A stretch of 64,000 bases of DNA. It comes from a bacterium 1XD42-76 (GTDB lineage Bacteria; Bacillota; Clostridia; Lachnospirales; Lachnospiraceae). The DNA lies in the NCBI GenBank assembly GCA_009917545.1, contig QZDW01000009.1, positions 1 through 64,000 of the forward strand, given 5' to 3'. A program made the translations under genes and the position numbers. The notes beneath the pieces are model-generated. The model did not search any database. It saw only the letters and a list, made by a program, of their open reading frames with translations, and was not told where the DNA came from. Shown here in pieces: positions 44,396 through 54,360 of this stretch. Numbering within the stretch: the stretch's first letter is position 1; the number at the start of each line of letters is the position of its first letter.

Positions 44396-44704
44396 CTACC
44401 TCCACCAGATACTGGCCGCGCTGATGATCGCAAGCGCCATGAGCAGAATACCGAACAGCATCTGCAACAGCGCCGACAATTTCTGCCTGCGGCTTCTTTT
44501 GTTATGCCCCATCCTGTAATTTCCTGTCACCAGATTCAAAATAGCGGCCAGAAAAAAGATAACAGGAAAGAAAATCAGATTATCTTCCGGATCAATAAAC
44601 GAAATGACTGCCAGGACCACGACGGTTACTCCAATCAAAACGTGCATTACATCTAACGCCACCGATTCGCTGCGAACCTTCCGCCTTCCCTCATTTCCTA
44701 TCAT
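44396..44704 (-). CDS. Small membrane protein, family unknown
   Basis: About 102 residues with three hydrophobic helices (VMHVLIGVTVVVLAVISFI, LIFFPVIFFLAAILNLVTG, LLQMLFGILLMALAIISAA) separated by a basic loop (RMGHNKRSRRQK). Common in Lachnospiraceae next to birA, but without known function. ATG at 44704 is supported by GGGAGA. The stop is 4 bases before the birA start. Confidence 0.7.
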   Translation of the reverse strand: MIGNEGRRKVRSESVALDVMHVLIGVTVVVLAVISFIDPEDNLIFFPVIFFLAAILNLVTGNYRMGHNKRSRRQKLSALLQMLFGILLMALAIISAASIWWR

Positions 44705-44724
44705 CTGAAATTCTCCCATTCCTC

Positions 44725-45699
44725 TTAACGTTTTCCTCCGTCCTTCCCTGCGGCCTCAACAATGCCTGCTGCCAGTCCGGCAATCGACTGGATCTCTGAT
44801 GGAATAATAATCTTGGTCGCTTTCCCGTCAGCTGCCTTGGCGAAAGCCTCCAGGCTCTTAAGCTGTAACACGGCCGCGTCGGCTCCTGCCTCACGGAGCA
44901 TGCGGATGCCCTCGGAGGTCGCCTGCTGAACCTTTAAGATCGCCTCTGCCTCACCCTCTGACTCGCGGATCTTTCTCTCCTTCTCAGCCTCAGCCCTTAA
45001 AATGGCAGCCTGCTTATCTGCCTCGGCCCTTAAGATCGCAGCCTGCTTATCTGCCTCAGCGTCCAGAATCGCCGACTGCTTTTTTCCTTCCGCCACCAGA
45101 ATCGTAGACTTCTTTTCACCCTCTGCCTTTAAGATCGCTTCACGGCTCTCGCGCTCTGCCTTCATCTGCTTTTCCATTGCAGCCTGGATGTTGGCCGGAG
45201 TAATAATATTTTTCAGCTCCACACGGTTTACCTTGATCCCCCACGGATCCGTAGCCACATCAAGAGCAGCCCGCATCTTGGTGTTGATCGTCTCCCTCGA
45301 AGTCAATGTCTCGTCAAGCTCCAGATCACCGATAATATTTCGAAGCGTGGTAGCTGTCAGGTTTTCGATTGCCATAATGGGATTCTCCACGCCGTAAGCA
45401 TAAAGCTTGGGATCCGTGATCTGAAAAAACACAACGGTGTCGATCTTCATCGTGGCATTATCCTTGGTAATCACCGGCTGCGGCGCAAAATCCACCACCT
45501 GTTCCTTTAACACCACACGCTTGGCAATCCGGTCAATAAACGGCATTTTAAAATGGATTCCCACAGACCACGTATCGAGATAAGCCCCGAGACGCTCCAC
45601 AACAAGCGCCTGCGCCTGGGGAACAATCCTGATGCAGGATACAAGCAGAACAAGAATAACCAGCGCAAAAAGTACAAAACCAACAAAGCCAGCACCCAT
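44725..45699 (-). CDS. SPFH/Band 7 (stomatin-like) membrane protein
   Basis: A 324-residue protein with one N-terminal membrane helix, an SPFH domain (about residues 25-190, VVERLGAYLDTWSVGIHFKM) and a long alanine/glutamate-rich coiled coil. The coiled coil contains near-exact 11-residue repeats (ADKQAAILRAE twice, one more diverged copy). It is a partner of the upstream NfeD gene, 2 bases away; such pairs organise membrane microdomains in Bacillus (FloT/NfeD). Confidence 0.92.
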   Translation of the reverse strand: MGAGFVGFVLFALVILVLLVSCIRIVPQAQALVVERLGAYLDTWSVGIHFKMPFIDRIAKRVVLKEQVVDFAPQPVITKDNATMKIDTVVFFQITDPKLYAYGVENPIMAIENLTATTLRNIIGDLELDETLTSRETINTKMRAALDVATDPWGIKVNRVELKNIITPANIQAAMEKQMKAERESREAILKAEGEKKSTILVAEGKKQSAILDAEADKQAAILRAEADKQAAILRAEAEKERKIRESEGEAEAILKVQQATSEGIRMLREAGADAAVLQLKSLEAFAKAADGKATKIIIPSEIQSIAGLAAGIVEAAGKDGGKR

Positions 45700-45701
45700 A
45701 A

Positions 45702-46142
45702 TTATTTTCCCTCCTTCATTTCTTTTACAATTAATTTGACTCCGCGTATCTCTGTAACAACGACCATATGCCCCGCCGGAATCACCACCTCATCCGCATA
45801 TGACCTGGCCGTCCACTCCTGGCCGTCAAGGACAGCCGCGCCGGCCGACAGGTCATTGTTAATCTCCACTGTCACCTTTGCCTTTCTGCCGACCAGGCTC
45901 TCGACATTTGTCCTCACCCTATCGCGTTTAATATATTTGAGGACAAAGGGCCGTGTAAAAATCAGCAGGACAAAGGATACCGTGATAAAAATCAAAAGCT
46001 GCGGCTTCACCGGCACACCTGCCAGAGCTGCAAAAAATGCTGCGAAAGCCCCTCCGGCAAACCATACGGTCGTAAGTGCTGTTGTCGCAACCTCAATCAC
46101 GATCAGAATCACAAAGGCCATAAGCCATCCGATCACATCCAT
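45702..46142 (-). CDS. NfeD family membrane protein
   Basis: About 146 residues: two or three N-terminal membrane helices (IGWLMAFVILIVIEVA, VWFAGGAFAAFFAALAG, LLIFITVSFVLLIF) and a C-terminal OB-fold (SLVGRKAKVTVEINND, VVVTEIRGVKLIV). This is the short NfeD type without protease domain. ATG at 46142 has AAGGGGTGAGG; the longer open frame overlaps trmH and is not used. Confidence 0.88.
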   Translation of the reverse strand: MDVIGWLMAFVILIVIEVATTALTTVWFAGGAFAAFFAALAGVPVKPQLLIFITVSFVLLIFTRPFVLKYIKRDRVRTNVESLVGRKAKVTVEINNDLSAGAAVLDGQEWTARSYADEVVIPAGHMVVVTEIRGVKLIVKEMKEGK

Positions 46143-46164
46143 AGCCTCACCCCTTTTCAGACTG

Positions 46165-46959
46165 TCATTTCCTGCTGCCGCACCTGCGCTGCCTCGCTGC
46201 CTCAAACATGAGGACGGAAGCTGCCACAGCGGCATTTAAGGACTCCACGTTTCCTGCCATCGGGATACGGATCCGCCGGTCCGCCAGGGCAGAGAGTTCC
46301 TCACTGAGCCCTCCGGCCTCGTTTCCGATGAGGAAACCGCAATCTGCCGTATAATCCTCCTTTTCATACTCCTGAACCCCCAAAAGGTGTGCCGCATACA
46401 GGCACACTCCCCGGCGTTTCAGCTCTGACACCGTATCCGCAAGGCTTTCCACATACAGGAAAGGAACACGGAACACAGAGCCCATCGTCGAGCGTATCAC
46501 CTTGGGATTATATATATCGACCGTATCACGGCTCATAATAAGCCCTGTGATACCGGCGCCCTCGCCGGCGCGCAAAATCGTCCCCAGATTCCCCGGATCC
46601 TGCAAATGCTCCAAAAGCATCAGGTGTGCAGGGCCGCCGGCCTTTAAGAGATCCTCCAGCCGGTACGACGGCTGCCTGACAACAGCCAGTACGCCCTGCG
46701 GTGATTTCGTATCCGACATTGCCGCAAATACGAAATCAGCCGCCGGCTCGTAAAACGGAAGCGCCCGCAGAAAGCTCTCATTTTCCGGGGATGTAAGAAA
46801 GCTCTCTGAAACATAAATTTCTTCTGCCATATCTCCCGGCAGCTCAGAGACGATTCTGACTCCCTCAACGATGAAACATCCCTGCTCCCTGCGCGCTTTT
46901 GCAGATCGTAAAAGCCCGGCAACACGTTTTACCCTGGCGCTGCGCGTACTGCTAATCAT
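46165..46959 (-). CDS. TrmH/SpoU family RNA 2'-O-methyltransferase
   Basis: A 264-residue knotted methyltransferase using S-adenosylmethionine. The N-terminal part is an RNA-binding domain (EGVRIVSEL). The SPOUT motifs are LEHLQDPGNLGTILRAGEGAG, NPKVIRSTMGSVFRVPF and a C-terminal GNEAGGLSEELSA, IPMAGNVESLNAAVAASVLM. The target could be rRNA or tRNA. It overlaps nadE by 8 bases. Confidence 0.93.
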   Translation of the reverse strand: MISSTRSARVKRVAGLLRSAKARREQGCFIVEGVRIVSELPGDMAEEIYVSESFLTSPENESFLRALPFYEPAADFVFAAMSDTKSPQGVLAVVRQPSYRLEDLLKAGGPAHLMLLEHLQDPGNLGTILRAGEGAGITGLIMSRDTVDIYNPKVIRSTMGSVFRVPFLYVESLADTVSELKRRGVCLYAAHLLGVQEYEKEDYTADCGFLIGNEAGGLSEELSALADRRIRIPMAGNVESLNAAVAASVLMFEAARQRRCGSRK

Positions 46960-48892
46960 GAAATCCCTCCGGCCGGACCGTCTCCAGCTCCTCCATCCAC
47001 ACGCGCCTTACAGCATCTGATGGCATCCGCAGATCGCCCCTGGGCGATACTGCCACAGAACCAACCTTGGGGCCGTCTGGCAGGCAGGAACGTTTAAACT
47101 GCTGGGAGAAGAAACGGCGGTAAAAGATACTGAGCCACTTATAAATGATCTCTTCCCCGTATTCCCCTGCAAAGGCAAGCTTTGCCAGACGGAAAATCTT
47201 TGATGGACGGTAGCCGTATCTTAAAATATAGTATAGGAAAAAGTCATGCAGCTCATACGGCCCCACCAGGTCCTCTGTTTTCTGTGAAATCTGCCCCTCG
47301 GACGGAGGCAGAAGTTCCGGACTTACCGGCGTATCCAGGATGTCCAGAAGCACCTCGCGAAGCGTTTCGTCCTCACTGCTGTCAGCACAATAGCGCACCA
47401 GATGGCGCACCAGCGTCTTGGGCACTGAAGCATTCACGCCATACATTGACATATGGTCGCCGTTATAGGTGGCCCAGCCCAGCGCAAGCTCTGACATGTC
47501 TCCTGTGCCGATGACAAGGCCTCCGTTCTGATTTGCCAGATCCATTAACACCTGTGTCCGCTCCCTGGCCTGTGCATTCTCATATGTCACGTCATGACAT
47601 TCCATATCCTGTCCCACATCGCGGAAATGAACAGCCACGGCCTCGCGGATATTGACCTCCTTTAAGGCAGCTCCCAGGCGCTTTGTGAGCGTGCAGGCAT
47701 TCTGGTAAGTACGGTCTGTTGTTCCAAAGCAGGGCATAGTAACAGACAGAATATTCTCACGCGGAAGTCCCAGCAGATCAAAAGCCCTTGCTGTCACTAA
47801 GAGCGCCAGCGTCGAATCAAGACCGCCGGAAATTCCCACCACCGCATGCCTGCTTCCGGTATGGGCCAGGCGTTTCCTGAGTCCCAGCGCCTGAATCATC
47901 AGGATTTCCTCACAGCGCGCCGCCCGCTCACCGTCGGATGAAGGAACAAAGGGCGAGGCTTCAACGGTCCGCCTGAGACAAAGCTCCTCCGGTTTAAAGT
48001 TAAACTCTGCATAGACATATGCCGCCTCTGCAGCAGATACCGCCGGCTGAAACGTCGTCATTCTGCGGCGCTCATTCCTGAGGCGTTCCAGATCAATATC
48101 ACCGTAAATAATACCGCTCTCAAACTGTTTCGACTCGGCGAGCAGCGTACCGTTTTCCACAATCAGGTTGTGACCGGAAAACACCAGATCCTGCGTTGAT
48201 TCCCCCGCTCCGGCATTCGCGTAGACATAGGCGCACAGAAGCCGGGCCGACTGGCCGCTTACAAGGCCCTTCCGATAGGCCTGTTTCCCTGTCGCAGCAT
48301 CGCTGGCAGAACAGTTCACGATCACCAGAGCGCCCGCTTTGGCATGGGAAACGCCAGGCGGGTCCATCACCCACAAATCTTCACAAATCTCTGCTCCCAC
48401 GATAAGCTCCGGAATATTTTTACAGCGGAACAAAAGGCTGCCGCCAAATGGAATCCTGCGGCCATATGCCTCCACCTCTTCCACATAAGGCTCTCCCGGC
48501 GTAAAATGGCGCATTTCATAAAACTCCGAATAATTGGGAATATTCCTTTTGGGAATGAAGCCCAACAATGTGCCGTTATGAATCGCAGCCGCCACATTAT
48601 AGAGCTTCCCGCCCTTCATCCAGGGCAGTCCCACAAAGATCAGCATATCCATCCCCTGTGTGGCCTGAATAAGCGTCAGAAGCTCCTGCTCCACGCTCGC
48701 AAGCAGCGCATCCTGCAAAAACAGATCCCCACAGGTGTAAGCTGTCAGGCAAAGCTCCGGGAACACCATGATTTTGGCCCCCTGCTTCTGCCCTTCGCAT
48801 ATCATTTCCCAAATTCTTTCCCGGTTCTTCACCGGATCGGCAACGCTCACCTCAGGCGTAGCCGCCGCCACACGGATAAATCCGTCCTTCAT
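46952..48892 (-). CDS. nadE: Glutamine-dependent NAD+ synthetase
   Basis: A 646-residue two-domain enzyme for the last step of NAD synthesis. The N-terminal nitrilase-type glutaminase has the triad Glu46 (FPELCLTAYTC), Lys115 (FIPKRNIPNY) and Cys170 (GAEICEDLWV). The C-terminal synthetase has the PP-loop GISGGLDSTLALL and the SELALGWATYNGDHMSMY part. ATG at 48892 has AAGGAGGAG; the open frame continues for about 60 codons of arginine-rich text overlapping the MATE gene and is rejected. Confidence 0.95.
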   Translation of the reverse strand: MKDGFIRVAAATPEVSVADPVKNRERIWEMICEGQKQGAKIMVFPELCLTAYTCGDLFLQDALLASVEQELLTLIQATQGMDMLIFVGLPWMKGGKLYNVAAAIHNGTLLGFIPKRNIPNYSEFYEMRHFTPGEPYVEEVEAYGRRIPFGGSLLFRCKNIPELIVGAEICEDLWVMDPPGVSHAKAGALVIVNCSASDAATGKQAYRKGLVSGQSARLLCAYVYANAGAGESTQDLVFSGHNLIVENGTLLAESKQFESGIIYGDIDLERLRNERRRMTTFQPAVSAAEAAYVYAEFNFKPEELCLRRTVEASPFVPSSDGERAARCEEILMIQALGLRKRLAHTGSRHAVVGISGGLDSTLALLVTARAFDLLGLPRENILSVTMPCFGTTDRTYQNACTLTKRLGAALKEVNIREAVAVHFRDVGQDMECHDVTYENAQARERTQVLMDLANQNGGLVIGTGDMSELALGWATYNGDHMSMYGVNASVPKTLVRHLVRYCADSSEDETLREVLLDILDTPVSPELLPPSEGQISQKTEDLVGPYELHDFFLYYILRYGYRPSKIFRLAKLAFAGEYGEEIIYKWLSIFYRRFFSQQFKRSCLPDGPKVGSVAVSPRGDLRMPSDAVRRVWMEELETVRPEGFHD

Positions 48893-48969
48893 TTTCTCCT
48901 CCTTCTGACGCGCCCGCCGCGCCGTCCAGGCTTCTTTCCATACGTTTCTTTCATTTCTGTTCCTGGTTC

Positions 48970-50352
48970 TTATGGCTGCCTGATCTCTGCTCCGGCCGCA
49001 GACTCCTCCCTGGGAAGCCAGTTTCCTTTCCATGTATAAAGGCAGTCTAGCAGCACGGTTCCAAACCATGTTATGGGATAGCAGAGCATGACCGCTTCAT
49101 AGCTGGGGAAAAACGGCACCAGCAGATTAATGTAAATCATACGCAGCACACACATGTTTCCCACAGAAATCATCATGGACGCAAACGTCTTGCCAGCCCC
49201 GCGGAGTGTTCCCATCAATACCTGATGAATCGGCAGAATGGCATAAAACGGGATAATCAGGCGTATCGTCAGGCTCCCGTAATGCACGACTTCCGGCTCC
49301 TGGCTGAAGATTGCCACCAGCTGCGGTGCAAGCATGTACAGTAAAAGGCAGATACAGCCAACGTAGGAAAAACAGATCGCCATATTTTCCACAATCCCTT
49401 TTTTCACGCGGTCATACCGTTTCGCACCGATATTCTGCCCTGTAAAGGTCGTAGCTGCCAGGCAAAAGCTCTGCATTGGAAGCTGGGCAAAGCCGTCGAT
49501 CTTCAGATAGGAACCAAAGCCTGCCATTGCCATTGCCCCATAAGAATTGACATTCGCCTGAACGATCACATTGGAAAGGGAGATGATCGAATGCTGAAGC
49601 CCTGCGGGAAGGCCCTGCGTCATAATCATTCTCACCATTGACTTGGTTAAGGACAGCTTTTTCAGATCCAGCCGGTAAATGTCGTCGCTGCGCGAGAGCG
49701 CTCCTAATGCCAGCACCATTGATACGAACTGGGAAATGATCGTCGCCAGCGCAACACCCTCCACTCCCATATGCCCGACCACTACAAACGCGATGTCGAG
49801 AATGATGTTCAGTACCGATGAAACACACAGATAATAGAGCGGCCTCCTTGAGTCCCCCACGGCCCTCAGAATCCCTGCCGACATGTTGTAGGTCAGGTTA
49901 AACAGGGAGCCGGAAAAGAAGATTCGGAAATAAACCACAGAATTTACCATGACTTCCTCGGGAGTCCCCATCATCCTAAGAATAAATGGTGAAAAACAGA
50001 TGCCGGTCACGATAAGGATCACTCCGCCGATCGCGCATAATGCGATGGAGGTATGAACTGCCTGCTGCATTTTCGCCTCTGCCCTTGCCCCGTAATACTG
50101 GGAGATCACCACCCCGGCGCCAGCCGCAATCCCCATAAACATACCAATAACGAGGTTGATCAGGGAATTACTGGAGCTGACTGCCGCTAACGCTTCGCTG
50201 CCGATATAGCGGCCCACTACAATCGAATCTACCGTATTGTAAAGCTGCTGCAGCAAATTGCCGATCAAAAGAGGAATGGCGAATGCGATAAGCTGCTTCC
50301 AGATCACTCCGTCCGTCATCATTGTGGCCCTTTTCTTTTGTTTCGATTCCAC
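48970..50352 (-). CDS. MATE family efflux transporter 3
   Basis: A 460-residue twelve-helix MATE protein. Motifs: QLIAFAIPLLIGNLLQQLYN, VDSIVVGRYIGSEALAAVSS and FTGQNIGAKRYDRVKKG. It is closely alike MATE 4 at 56303 in these parts (both NLxQQLYNxVDSxxVG), so the two are probable paralogues. GTG start with GGGAGAG ahead. Substrate unknown. It lies 77 bases upstream of nadE. Confidence 0.92.
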   Translation of the reverse strand: MESKQKKRATMMTDGVIWKQLIAFAIPLLIGNLLQQLYNTVDSIVVGRYIGSEALAAVSSSNSLINLVIGMFMGIAAGAGVVISQYYGARAEAKMQQAVHTSIALCAIGGVILIVTGICFSPFILRMMGTPEEVMVNSVVYFRIFFSGSLFNLTYNMSAGILRAVGDSRRPLYYLCVSSVLNIILDIAFVVVGHMGVEGVALATIISQFVSMVLALGALSRSDDIYRLDLKKLSLTKSMVRMIMTQGLPAGLQHSIISLSNVIVQANVNSYGAMAMAGFGSYLKIDGFAQLPMQSFCLAATTFTGQNIGAKRYDRVKKGIVENMAICFSYVGCICLLLYMLAPQLVAIFSQEPEVVHYGSLTIRLIIPFYAILPIHQVLMGTLRGAGKTFASMMISVGNMCVLRMIYINLLVPFFPSYEAVMLCYPITWFGTVLLDCLYTWKGNWLPREESAAGAEIRQP

Positions 50353-50614
50353 GTCGGTACTCTCCCTTCATTCTATATTTTCGACTATAAACCCCTTTTT
50401 ATTATACACTCATTTTATGGAAAAGGGAAGGGCCGGAAAAAGAAAGAGATAAATATCAGTTTTTGCCGGAAAAGGGCGTTTCACAGGTACCGGGGCCGGA
50501 TTTTGGGCGTTTAGTACCGCTACGCAAAAATCAGAGCGGGAGCACGCCGGAAACTGGTTATCCCTCCATAAAAATCAGCCCCTCCCGGATCCCCAAAAAT
50601 TTCCCCCATCCGCC

Positions 50615-50668
50615 TGTACAAACCACCTGTTTTCTGCTAGAATCAAATAGAAAACAGCCCTGCTGTTT
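50615..50668 (+). promoter_or_regulatory. Promoter and leader hairpin of the DUF3829-like lipoprotein gene
   Basis: TGTACA (50615-50620), 17-base spacer, TAGAAT (50638-50643), then AAACAGC-CCT-GCTGTTT (50652-50668) near the expected transcript start. The rest of the 50353-50721 gap shows nothing further apart from the AGGGAGG site. Confidence 0.5.
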
Positions 50669-50721
50669 CCACATATCCCTCACGGGACGCACCTATCATT
50701 TCATACAGGGAGGTAATTTAA

Positions 50722-51750
50722 ATGCAGAAAAAAACACCAGCCCGTATCGCAGCGATTCTGATACTCGCACTTGCTTTATCGGGCTGTAATAAGGACGAAT
50801 CCGGCGAATCCACAGAGGCAGGCCATGAGCGGTCCATCTCCGTGCCGACAACCCCGGTTCAGACGACCGAGGCGGAGGAGACACTTTCCGCCGAGCAGAT
50901 GGATCTCATCAAGTATAATTATTACGTGGATTTAAACAATGATATCGTGGATATCCTGGATTCCATCGGCTACTATTATGATGTCGTCGATTATACTGAG
51001 GAATTTTCCCTGCTTCCGGACACAGGCCTGACTTACGGCTACCGTGTCTACGGCAAAAACACTGACATTATTGACGACTGCCTTCAGCTTGCCGATATGG
51101 AACCGGATTATGGGGAGCTGGACGATCTTGTCAGGGAAATGGCGGATCCATTAAGAGATCTGATGGATACCTTCTCCAATATCAGCAGCAGCCATGACTA
51201 TGCAGATAATCAGTATCAGAAAGCAAAGGACTACCATGCTGTCATCTATTCCTCTGCCGACACGTTCGCCGAATTGGGCTATGCCTACATGGAGGCAATC
51301 TCAGAGATGGGGAATCTCAGAATCGCCGAGGAGGAGGAAGCGATGAAGGAGGAAGGCCGACTCATTATCTACAATGCCAGCCGGGCGATTTCCATCGGCA
51401 AACAAGTTCTGGATGTTGTGGACGATCAGGAAATTTCCGATGAAACAATCACCGATCTTGACCTCACAGAGATTCGTAGACTGCACGAAGAGCTTGTAGC
51501 CGTTGTCGCTGATTTCGATGCCGCCACCGCTGACAACGATCAGCTCATCAAAGAGTCTCTGGCCAATTCACGTCCGTTTGACGGGCTGTACAATTCCCTG
51601 ATTCAGGCTCTGGAATGGATGATAAAACAGGTGGAAAGCGGGCGTCCTCTTGATCTGAGCGGCTCAGGCGCACCTTTGGGCTCTATCGGACACTTCTCCG
51701 AAGTGTTAAGCAAATGTATCGAACGTTATAACTCTGTTTTTGTAGAATAA
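50722..51750 (+). CDS. Lipoprotein, DUF3829-like
   Basis: A 342-residue secreted protein with a lipoprotein signal (basic start, hydrophobic stretch, lipobox LALSGC at residues 18-23). After an acidic linker come about 270 residues of helical text beginning DLIKYNYYVDLNNDIVDIL, similar to DUF3829 (YiiG-type) lipoproteins of unknown role. It is expected on the outer face of the membrane. tcdA follows after 4 bases, so both may be co-transcribed although their functions seem unrelated. Confidence 0.75.
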   Translation: MQKKTPARIAAILILALALSGCNKDESGESTEAGHERSISVPTTPVQTTEAEETLSAEQMDLIKYNYYVDLNNDIVDILDSIGYYYDVVDYTEEFSLLPDTGLTYGYRVYGKNTDIIDDCLQLADMEPDYGELDDLVREMADPLRDLMDTFSNISSSHDYADNQYQKAKDYHAVIYSSADTFAELGYAYMEAISEMGNLRIAEEEEAMKEEGRLIIYNASRAISIGKQVLDVVDDQEISDETITDLDLTEIRRLHEELVAVVADFDAATADNDQLIKESLANSRPFDGLYNSLIQALEWMIKQVESGRPLDLSGSGAPLGSIGHFSEVLSKCIERYNSVFVE

Positions 51751-51754
51751 GCTT

Positions 51755-52480
51755 ATGAATGAAATGTTTACCAGAACGATCTCTCTGATTGGGGAGGAGG
51801 CATTTTCCCGGCTTGCCTCCTCCTCGGTGGCAGTCTTTGGACTCGGCGGCGTTGGCTCTCACTGCGCGGAGGCTCTGGCCCGCTCCGGCATTGGCCATCT
51901 GTATCTGGCAGACGCCGACCGCATCGCTGCATCCAATATTAACCGCCAGAGTATTGCCCTCTTAAGCACTGTCGGCCGGGAAAAAACAGAGGTCATGAGG
52001 GAAAAAATTGCGGATATCAACCCTGGCTGTACGGTCACTACAAGCACGGAATTTCTGCTTCCGGATAATATTAACCAGGTTTTTTCTTCCTTTGAGGGGA
52101 AACCGGACTATATCATTGACGCCATTGATACGGTAAGCGCCAAGCTCGCTCTGGCAGAGTATGCATACCGGCATCAAATCCCGGCTCTGTCCTCGATGGG
52201 CACCGGTAATAAACTCTGTCCCGAGCGTTTCCGGTTTGCTGATATCTATGACACCCAGGTCTGCCCTCTGTGCCGCGTGATGCGGCGGGAATTAAAAAAA
52301 CGCGGGATACCGGCTCTCCGGGTTCTGTATTCCGAAGAAACCCCTGTCATCTGTGAAACACCGGCAGAGGCAAAAACTTCCGGACGCCCTGCGCCGGCCA
52401 GCATTTCTTTCGTCCCGCCTGTCGCAGGGCTGCTCCTTGCCGGGGAGGCAGTCCGTCACCTTGCCGGCATCAGGTATTAA
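51755..52480 (+). CDS. tcdA: tRNA threonylcarbamoyladenosine dehydratase (TcdA/CsdL)
   Basis: A 241-residue E1/ThiF-like enzyme forming cyclic t6A at position 37 of tRNA. Seen: GEEAFSRL, the ATP loop VFGLGGVGSHCAEALARSG, DADRIAASNINRQ, a TGNKLCPERF segment and CPLCRVMRREL. The C-terminus is complete at about family length. A terminator follows 60 bases after the stop. Confidence 0.92.
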   Translation: MNEMFTRTISLIGEEAFSRLASSSVAVFGLGGVGSHCAEALARSGIGHLYLADADRIAASNINRQSIALLSTVGREKTEVMREKIADINPGCTVTTSTEFLLPDNINQVFSSFEGKPDYIIDAIDTVSAKLALAEYAYRHQIPALSSMGTGNKLCPERFRFADIYDTQVCPLCRVMRRELKKRGIPALRVLYSEETPVICETPAEAKTSGRPAPASISFVPPVAGLLLAGEAVRHLAGIRY

Positions 52481-52540
52481 GCAGACATTACGCCGCCTGA
52501 CAGCGGCGGGCTTTTATAAAATTATACAGATACTAAAGTG

Positions 52541-52573
52541 AAAGGCTGCATCCCCCCACAGAATGCAGCCTTT
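52541..52573 (+). terminator. Terminator after tcdA
   Basis: AAAGGCTGCAT / ATGCAGCCTTT, 11-bp perfect stem with 11-base loop, followed by CTTC. Confidence 0.8.
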
Positions 52574-52940
52574 CTTCACGCTCAAAACCCTACATTATAC
52601 AGTTTTCTGAAATCAATTCCCCTTGCATTTCATTACATTTGTAATATAACACAAATTTTTGAATCCGTCAATGAATATTCTCGTATAATTTGTACAATTT
52701 AATATCATTGTTTCGTAAATGCGGAGTTTATCACAAATTTCGGATATCAGGCCTGCCTGCAACCCCTTCCGGGCGTTTCGCGCTTTATAACGGCTGTGCA
52801 CAGTTTCTGCCTCCCTCCCCGCTTCATGTATCAATTCCGGATGTATAAATCCCAGCCTGCCCGGACAGACTACCAGACAGGAATTCCGGCGCTCTGCGCT
52901 CCATAATCAGCGATTCCAATATTTTCTGAAAGGACACATT
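52574..52940. other. AT-rich intergenic region
   Basis: Upstream of the SpoVAF-like gene. No gene is seen. A TATAAT at 52684-52689 lacks a good partner at 17 bases. A minus-strand open frame of 73 codons (52613-52834) has no ribosome site. Confidence 0.3.
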
Positions 52941-54356
52941 ATGAAGCTTTCATCAGATTTTGACGCTAATATCGCCCACTTTCACAAGGTCCTGGATGTG
53001 GCGACCAATTTTGATATTGTATATCATACCCTGGAAATCGCCGGGCGCAAGGCCTGTATCTATTTTGTAGACGGCTTTACCAAGGATGAGATTCTTTTGC
53101 GCCTGATGCAGTCGTTCGCATCCATAAAGCCGGAGGACATGCCGCAGAATGCACATGATTTCTCCAAAAAATACGTTGGCTACGGGGAAACCAGCCTGGA
53201 ACAGGAGGACAGTAAAATTATTGTCCTGCTGCTCTCCGGCCTGTCCTGCATGTTCATCGAAGGTTATGACACATGCATTACTGTGGACTGCCGTACCTAC
53301 CCGGCCAGAGGTGTTTCAGAGCCGGAAAAAGATAAGGTACTGCGCGGCTCAAGAGACGGCTTCGTGGAAACGCTCATTTTCAACACAGCTCTCATCCGCC
53401 GCCGCATCCGTGATACGGATTTCACCATTGAAATCACGACTGCCGGGGAAAGCTCCCACACAGATATCGCTATCTGTTACATGAAAAGGCGCGTGGATCA
53501 GGAGCTGCTTGTAAAAATCAAGGAACGGATTGAAAATCTGCAGGTGGATGCCCTGTCCATGAATCAGGAAAGCCTGGCGGAATGCCTGTTCCCACATAAA
53601 TGGTTTAACCCCTTTCCGAAATTCCGTTTTTCCGAGCGGCCCGACACAGCGGCTGCCTCGATTTTAGAGGGCAACATCATTATTCTGGTAGACAATTCCC
53701 CATCCTGTATGATTCTCCCTTCGTCCGTCTTTGACATTATCGAAGAAGCAGATGACTACTATTTCCCTCCGGTTACAGGAACCTATCTGCGCCTGTCAAG
53801 GATGACGGTCTCTCTGCTCACGCTTTTCCTGACCCCGGTATGGCTTCTCCTTATGCAGAATCCGGCCTGGATCCCGGGCTGGCTTGAGTTTATCCAGATT
53901 GCAGATGAACAGTATGTTCCTCTGATCTGGCAGCTTCTGATTCTGGAATTCGCCATAGACGGGCTCAGGCTGGCAGCTGTCAACACGCCGAACATGCTTA
54001 CGACACCTTTGAGTGTCATTGCCGGTATTGTCCTTGGCGAATATTCCGTCAAATCCGGGTGGTTTAACAGTGAAACCATGCTGTACATGGCATTTGTCAC
54101 CATTGCCAATTACTCACAGGCGAGCTTCGAGATGGGCTATGCGCTAAAGTTCATGCGCGTCATTCTCCTGATTCTCACCTCTGCCTTCAATGCCTGGGGC
54201 TTTTTTGCCGGAACCCTGCTCTCCGTCTGCGCCGTTGTATTCAACAAAACGATTGCCGGGAAGAGCTATATCTATCCGCTCATCCCCTTTTCGTGGTCAG
54301 AGTGTAAAAAACGTTTTTTGCGCGGCAGGCTCCCGCATATGCAGAAACAGTCCTAA
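52941..54356 (+). CDS. GerA-family spore protein, SpoVAF-like
   Basis: A 471-residue membrane protein with a soluble N-terminal domain (about 1-275) and about five membrane helices after residue 285. The junction motif ADDYYFPPVTGTYLRLSR and the start of the soluble domain are those of SpoVAF rather than of the A subunits of nutrient receptors. SpoVAF of Bacillus lies at the end of the spoVA operon; here the gene stands alone. Expected in the inner membrane of the forespore, with a role in germination or dipicolinate release. AAAGGA precedes the ATG. Confidence 0.8.
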   Translation: MKLSSDFDANIAHFHKVLDVATNFDIVYHTLEIAGRKACIYFVDGFTKDEILLRLMQSFASIKPEDMPQNAHDFSKKYVGYGETSLEQEDSKIIVLLLSGLSCMFIEGYDTCITVDCRTYPARGVSEPEKDKVLRGSRDGFVETLIFNTALIRRRIRDTDFTIEITTAGESSHTDIAICYMKRRVDQELLVKIKERIENLQVDALSMNQESLAECLFPHKWFNPFPKFRFSERPDTAAASILEGNIIILVDNSPSCMILPSSVFDIIEEADDYYFPPVTGTYLRLSRMTVSLLTLFLTPVWLLLMQNPAWIPGWLEFIQIADEQYVPLIWQLLILEFAIDGLRLAAVNTPNMLTTPLSVIAGIVLGEYSVKSGWFNSETMLYMAFVTIANYSQASFEMGYALKFMRVILLILTSAFNAWGFFAGTLLSVCAVVFNKTIAGKSYIYPLIPFSWSECKKRFLRGRLPHMQKQS

Positions 54357-54360
54357 AAGT

